Shown: positions 60,943-64,000 of the stretch, piece by piece
How the letters are laid out: every line of letters begins with the position of its first letter
How positions within the stretch are numbered: the stretch's first letter is position 1
Source: Pseudomonas sp. GM41(2012)
Lineage (GTDB): Bacteria; Pseudomonadota; Gammaproteobacteria; Pseudomonadales; Pseudomonadaceae
Direction of reading: 5' to 3'
Assembly: GCF_000282315.2 (NCBI RefSeq)
Contig: NZ_AKJN02000009.1
Location: 62,001 to 126,000, forward strand
DNA length: 64,000 bases
Translations under genes and position numbers: made by a program
The notes under the pieces: model-generated
What the model was told of the DNA's origin: nothing
Database searches by the model: none
Seen by the model: the letters and a program-made list of their open reading frames with translations, nothing else

Positions 60943-62508
60943 TTAAACCGTTGCGGGTGCGAGTGATTGAGGGGCGTCGAACTGGCCGGCCATCCAGCCG
61001 CCGACATCGATCAGGCGCGTGTCGACCGTGGCCTTGAGCGGCGACAATCGACCGCTGCACAAAGCGCCGAGGCGATCGCTGATCTGGAACAGTTCGTCGA
61101 GGTCTTCGGAGATCACCAGGATCGCCGCGCCGGCGTCGCGCAAGGCAATCAGCGCCCGGTGAATGGTCGCGGCAGCGCCGACGTCCACGCCCCAGGTCGG
61201 GTGCGCGGCCACCAGCAGTTTCGGTTGTTGGAGGATTTCGCGGCCGAGGATGAATTTCTGCAAGTTGCCGCCAGACAGGCTGCGGGCCGGTGTCTGGCTA
61301 TCGGGTGTCTTGACCCCGAAGCGGCGGATGATTTCTTCGGCCAGCGCTTCGACCTTGCCACGCTGGATCAGGCCGTTGCTGACCAGCCCTCGTTGAAAGG
61401 CAGTGAGCAGGGCATTGTCCGCCAGACTCAAGTCCGGCACCGCGCCATGGCCCAGACGTTCAGCGGGGACGAAGGCCAGGCCCAGTTTGCGCCGTGCATC
61501 CGGCCGCAAGTGCGCCACCGGTTGCCCGCCGAAACTGATCGTTGCGCCGTCGTTGCGGCTGAGCGGTTCTTCGCCACTGAGCAGGGCCAGCAACTCATCC
61601 TGACCATTGCCCGCGACCCCGGCGATGCCGACGATTTCGCCGCTGCGTACTTCAAGCTCGATGTCCTTCAGCGAACAGCCGAACGGATCGGGGTTGTGCC
61701 AGGACAATCCCGTCACATTCAGGAACGCATTAGCGCCAGTGACTTTCGGATAGTCCGTAATCAGCGCAGCGGCTTCACCGACCATCAACTGCGCCAGTTG
61801 CCGATCCGAACACTCGGCCGGCACGCAATGCCCGGCCACCCGACCGCCGCGCAACACCGTGGCGCTGTGGCACAACGCGCGAACTTCACCGAGTTTGTGG
61901 CTGATAAACAGAATGCTGCAGCCCTCGGCGGAGAGTCGGCGCAAGGTGATGAACAAATCGTCGGCCTCCTGCGGAGTCAGCACCGAGGTCGGCTCATCGA
62001 GAATCAGCAGGCGGATGTCCTGCATCAGGCAACGAATGATTTCCACCCGCTGGCGTTCGCCGATCGACAGGCTGTGGACAAGTCGCTCCGGCTCCAGCGC
62101 CATGCCATAGCGCCGGGAGACTTCACGAATCTTTGGCTCAAGCTGTTTCGGTGTACCCGCCGCCGCGCCCACCGCCAAGGCAATGTTCTGCGCCACGCTC
62201 AACGTCTCGAACAGCGAGAAATGCTGGAACACCATGCCGATTCCCAGCCCCCGAGCCTGAGCCGGGTTGCGCAGGGTCACGCGTTGCCCTTGCCAGATCA
62301 TCTCTCCCGAGTCCGCGTGGGTGACGCCGTAGATGATCTTCATCAGCGTACTTTTACCCGCGCCGTTTTCGCCGAGCAGGGCGTGTATTTCGCCGGGTGC
62401 GATGCTCAGATCGATGGCATCGTTGGCCAGGCAACCGGGGTAGCGCTTGCTGATGTTGCGCAGTTGCAGGCGAGGTGTTGGATCGAGGATCGGCACGGGG
62501 TTGGGCAT
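60943..62508 (-). CDS. Purine-type ABC transporter dual ATPase
   Basis: 521 residues with two ABC domains. The first has Walker A LLGENGAGKST (~44-54), signature LSIGERQRVEI and Walker B LLILDEPTS. The second has the degenerate GVAGNGQDELL in place of Walker A and signature LSGGNLQKFIL, the usual asymmetry of RbsA/NupO-type ATPases. It energises uptake by the two permeases and the BMP binding protein. Confidence 0.94.
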   Translation of the reverse strand: MPNPVPILDPTPRLQLRNISKRYPGCLANDAIDLSIAPGEIHALLGENGAGKSTLMKIIYGVTHADSGEMIWQGQRVTLRNPAQARGLGIGMVFQHFSLFETLSVAQNIALAVGAAAGTPKQLEPKIREVSRRYGMALEPERLVHSLSIGERQRVEIIRCLMQDIRLLILDEPTSVLTPQEADDLFITLRRLSAEGCSILFISHKLGEVRALCHSATVLRGGRVAGHCVPAECSDRQLAQLMVGEAAALITDYPKVTGANAFLNVTGLSWHNPDPFGCSLKDIELEVRSGEIVGIAGVAGNGQDELLALLSGEEPLSRNDGATISFGGQPVAHLRPDARRKLGLAFVPAERLGHGAVPDLSLADNALLTAFQRGLVSNGLIQRGKVEALAEEIIRRFGVKTPDSQTPARSLSGGNLQKFILGREILQQPKLLVAAHPTWGVDVGAAATIHRALIALRDAGAAILVISEDLDELFQISDRLGALCSGRLSPLKATVDTRLIDVGGWMAGQFDAPQSLAPATV

Positions 62509-63038
62509 GACAGGCTCGGGTCGATTGAAGTGATGCCTGTGGACAAAGCAATTTCCTGGCCATTGAGTCAGGAAAAATCAAATACGTTGCAGATAAGGCT
62601 TTGAGGACGGCGCCTCGCCCTATGTCGATCCCGAACCAGGCACCACTTGAGGGCAACGCCGTTGATCAGGCTCCGGTTTTGCTCAAGGTGTTTGGTCAAA
62701 AAACGAGCAACCGGCGGCAAGCCATGCCGGACATGGGGCGGCGACAGCCATGAACGGGTTATCCACAGATTGCTCCACAGTATTTGTGTGCAAGCCCGAA
62801 GGTCGGGCATAAGCACTGTGTGGCTTTCTTCTAATGGTGATAAACCGCGTTAACTGATTGTTTTTACGTGGATTTATCTTTTTTGATGACGGATTGGACG
62901 AAAAGTGAGCAATGCCCGCAAAGCCGCGTGACAGAAGGGTTACAGCCGGGTGTGCTCAGGTTATCCACAGCCGGGTGCACAGTAGATGTGGGCAAATGCG
63001 CCGGTTCGACGAAAGGGCTATGAACGTTGTTGGTGCGA
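62509..63038. other. 530-base intergenic region with two perfect DnaA-box sequences
   Basis: No supported gene. TTATCCACA occurs at 62759-62767 and 62961-62969, same orientation, 202 bases apart, amid AT-rich patches (62585-62595, 62860-62885). The left part should hold the ABC operon promoter. There are no replication genes nearby. Confidence 0.6.
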
Positions 63039-63620
63039 TTAGTGCTGCAATAAAATGCGTCCGCGGCTCAAGCCCGCCAGCTGCGTTTGCAGGGTGTCGA
63101 TCTGGCTTTCGCCGATCGCCAATCGCAGGTCTACGCCGTTGGCTGTAAACGTTTCTTCTACAACCAATCCACCCAGTTCTGCCACCCGAAGCTTCACCAG
63201 CGGCAACTCTGCAAAAGCACAGGCACAACTCACCGGCACCCGACTGATCAGTTCAACCTTTGCCGCCGCTTGCAGGCACTTGTTGGCGCCGCCGCCATAC
63301 GCCCGGGCGAGGCCCCCGGTGCCGAGTTGAATGCCGCCATACCAACGAATCACCAGCACCGCGACCTGATCGCAATCCTGCGCGTCGATTGCCGCCAGAA
63401 TCGGCCGGCCAGCGGTGCCGCCGGGCTCGCCGTCGTCAGTGCTGCGGTAGTGGTCGCCAAGCTTCCAGGCCCAGCAATTGTGCGAGGCATTCAAATCGCT
63501 GTGTTGTTCGATGAACGCCTGGGCTTCAGCAGGGCTGCTGATCGGCGCGGCGAAAGTGATGAAGCGGCTTTTGCGAATCTCTTCGCGGTACTCGCAAAAA
63601 CCGCTGAGGGTAAAAGGCAT
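63039..63620 (-). CDS. yigZ: YigZ/IMPACT family protein
   Basis: 193 residues. The UPF0029 N-terminal domain is clear: EIRKSRFITFAAPISSPAEA, ASHNCWAWKLG, STDDGEPGGTAGRPIL and VIRWYGGIQLGTGGLARAYG. The C-terminal ~60 residues form the DUF1949-like domain. Proposed to bind nucleic acid or ribosomes; function uncertain. Confidence 0.93.
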   Translation of the reverse strand: MPFTLSGFCEYREEIRKSRFITFAAPISSPAEAQAFIEQHSDLNASHNCWAWKLGDHYRSTDDGEPGGTAGRPILAAIDAQDCDQVAVLVIRWYGGIQLGTGGLARAYGGGANKCLQAAAKVELISRVPVSCACAFAELPLVKLRVAELGGLVVEETFTANGVDLRLAIGESQIDTLQTQLAGLSRGRILLQH

Positions 63621-63627
63621 AAGTGTC

Positions 63628-64000
63628 TTAGATCGTTGGCGTCAGGCCGCAGCCCTTGAGAATGATGCGGATCAGGTTGTTGCCGGCGTCTTCCATGTCT
63701 TGCTTGGTCAGCTTCGTGCGACCGGTGACACGGCAGATCTGTGTGGCGAAATCGGCGTAATGCTGAGTGCTGCCCCACAACAGGAAGATCAGGTTCACCG
63801 GGTCTATCGGGTCCATTTTTCCGGCATCTATCCAGGCCTGGAACACGCCCGCCCGACCCTGGAACCAGGCGCGATAATCCTGGTTGAAGTATTCGGTCAG
63901 GCATTCGCCACCGCTGATCACTTCCATCGCGAAGATCCGCGAGGCTTGCGGCTGACGACGGGAGAATTCCATCTTGGCGCGGATGTAACGCGTCAGCGCT
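63628..64000 (-). CDS. TetR/AcrR family regulator, RutR-like, 5' end cut by window
   Basis: About 124 C-terminal residues are visible, continuing past the right edge; the DNA-binding domain lies outside. The segment LTRYIRAKMEFSRRQPQASR followed by IFAMEVISGG and YFNQDYRAWFQG matches the ligand domain of RutR, the pyrimidine/purine-responsive regulator. A nucleobase-sensing role would suit the nearby purine genes, but the target is unknown. Confidence 0.8.
   Translation of the reverse strand, partial: ALTRYIRAKMEFSRRQPQASRIFAMEVISGGECLTEYFNQDYRAWFQGRAGVFQAWIDAGKMDPIDPVNLIFLLWGSTQHYADFATQICRVTGRTKLTKQDMEDAGNNLIRIILKGCGLTPTI

Noticed and set aside
62509..63038. Chromosomal or plasmid replication origin
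   Set aside because: Only two DnaA boxes, no AT-rich 13-mers in series, and no dnaA, dnaN, rep or par genes nearby.

Overview
This window comes from a gamma-proteobacterial chromosome, almost certainly a Pseudomonas of the fluorescens group. Supporting evidence: a gcbA-like diguanylate cyclase next to DUF2333, Nudix, yciH/SUI1 and speA genes in the order I recall from Pseudomonas; a pprA/pprB-controlled Flp/Tad pilus locus; high-GC coding with ATGA stop/start overlaps; and many REP palindromes of the tgtaggagc / tgtgggagc type. No rRNA, tRNA, phage, transposase gene or CRISPR array was recognised.

Layout. (1) 1-11.4 kb: a partial two-receiver GGDEF gene, then two separate type VI secretion islets placed among housekeeping genes. 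The first (1.7-4.5 kb) is a four-gene overlapping operon: a large unknown soluble protein, a membrane-anchored protein, Hcp, and a small protein with a spike-type beta domain. The second (9.3-11.4 kb) is a short VgrG plus a DUF4123 chaperone with no effector gene after it. Between them lie DUF2333, Nudix, SUI1 and arginine decarboxylase genes. (2) 11.5-16.6 kb: a MATE pump, a MazG-like protein, CmoM, two DUF4136 lipoproteins and a large REP cluster with a 132-bp tandem array. (3) 16.6-29.7 kb: the Tad locus (tadG, pprA, TadE-like pseudopilin, fppA, pprB, tadC, tadB, tadA, tadZ, rcpC, flp). The places where tadD and the secretin gene rcpA are expected hold only short remnants, so the outer-membrane half of the machine appears to have been lost here. 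(4) 29.7-40 kb: a MaoC/FabG/thiolase fatty-acyl module, a symporter with an AraC regulator, a dCache chemoreceptor with a sigma-28-like promoter, a RIO kinase and an MFS pump. (5) 40.3-44 kb: a copper module (cueR, copA, copZ, two CueR operators, one unknown periplasmic protein). (6) 44-50.7 kb: Bcr/CflA pump, quinone oxidoreductase with a monooxygenase and LysR regulator, a winged-helix regulator and an MFS transporter. (7) 50.8-62.5 kb: purine salvage and uptake (adenine/adenosine deaminase, 2OG-Fe oxygenase, BMP-type binding protein, 8-oxoguanine deaminase, two permeases, dual ATPase), interrupted by chaA and by a MerR-type regulator with its target promoter. (8) YigZ and a partial RutR-like TetR regulator close the window.

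Best candidates for something undescribed are the Hcp operon, which looks like an effector/immunity/carrier cassette of unknown toxin type, and the Tad locus that has lost secretin and TadD but kept motor, pilin, peptidase and regulators. All assignments were made by reading the sequence; no database search was run.
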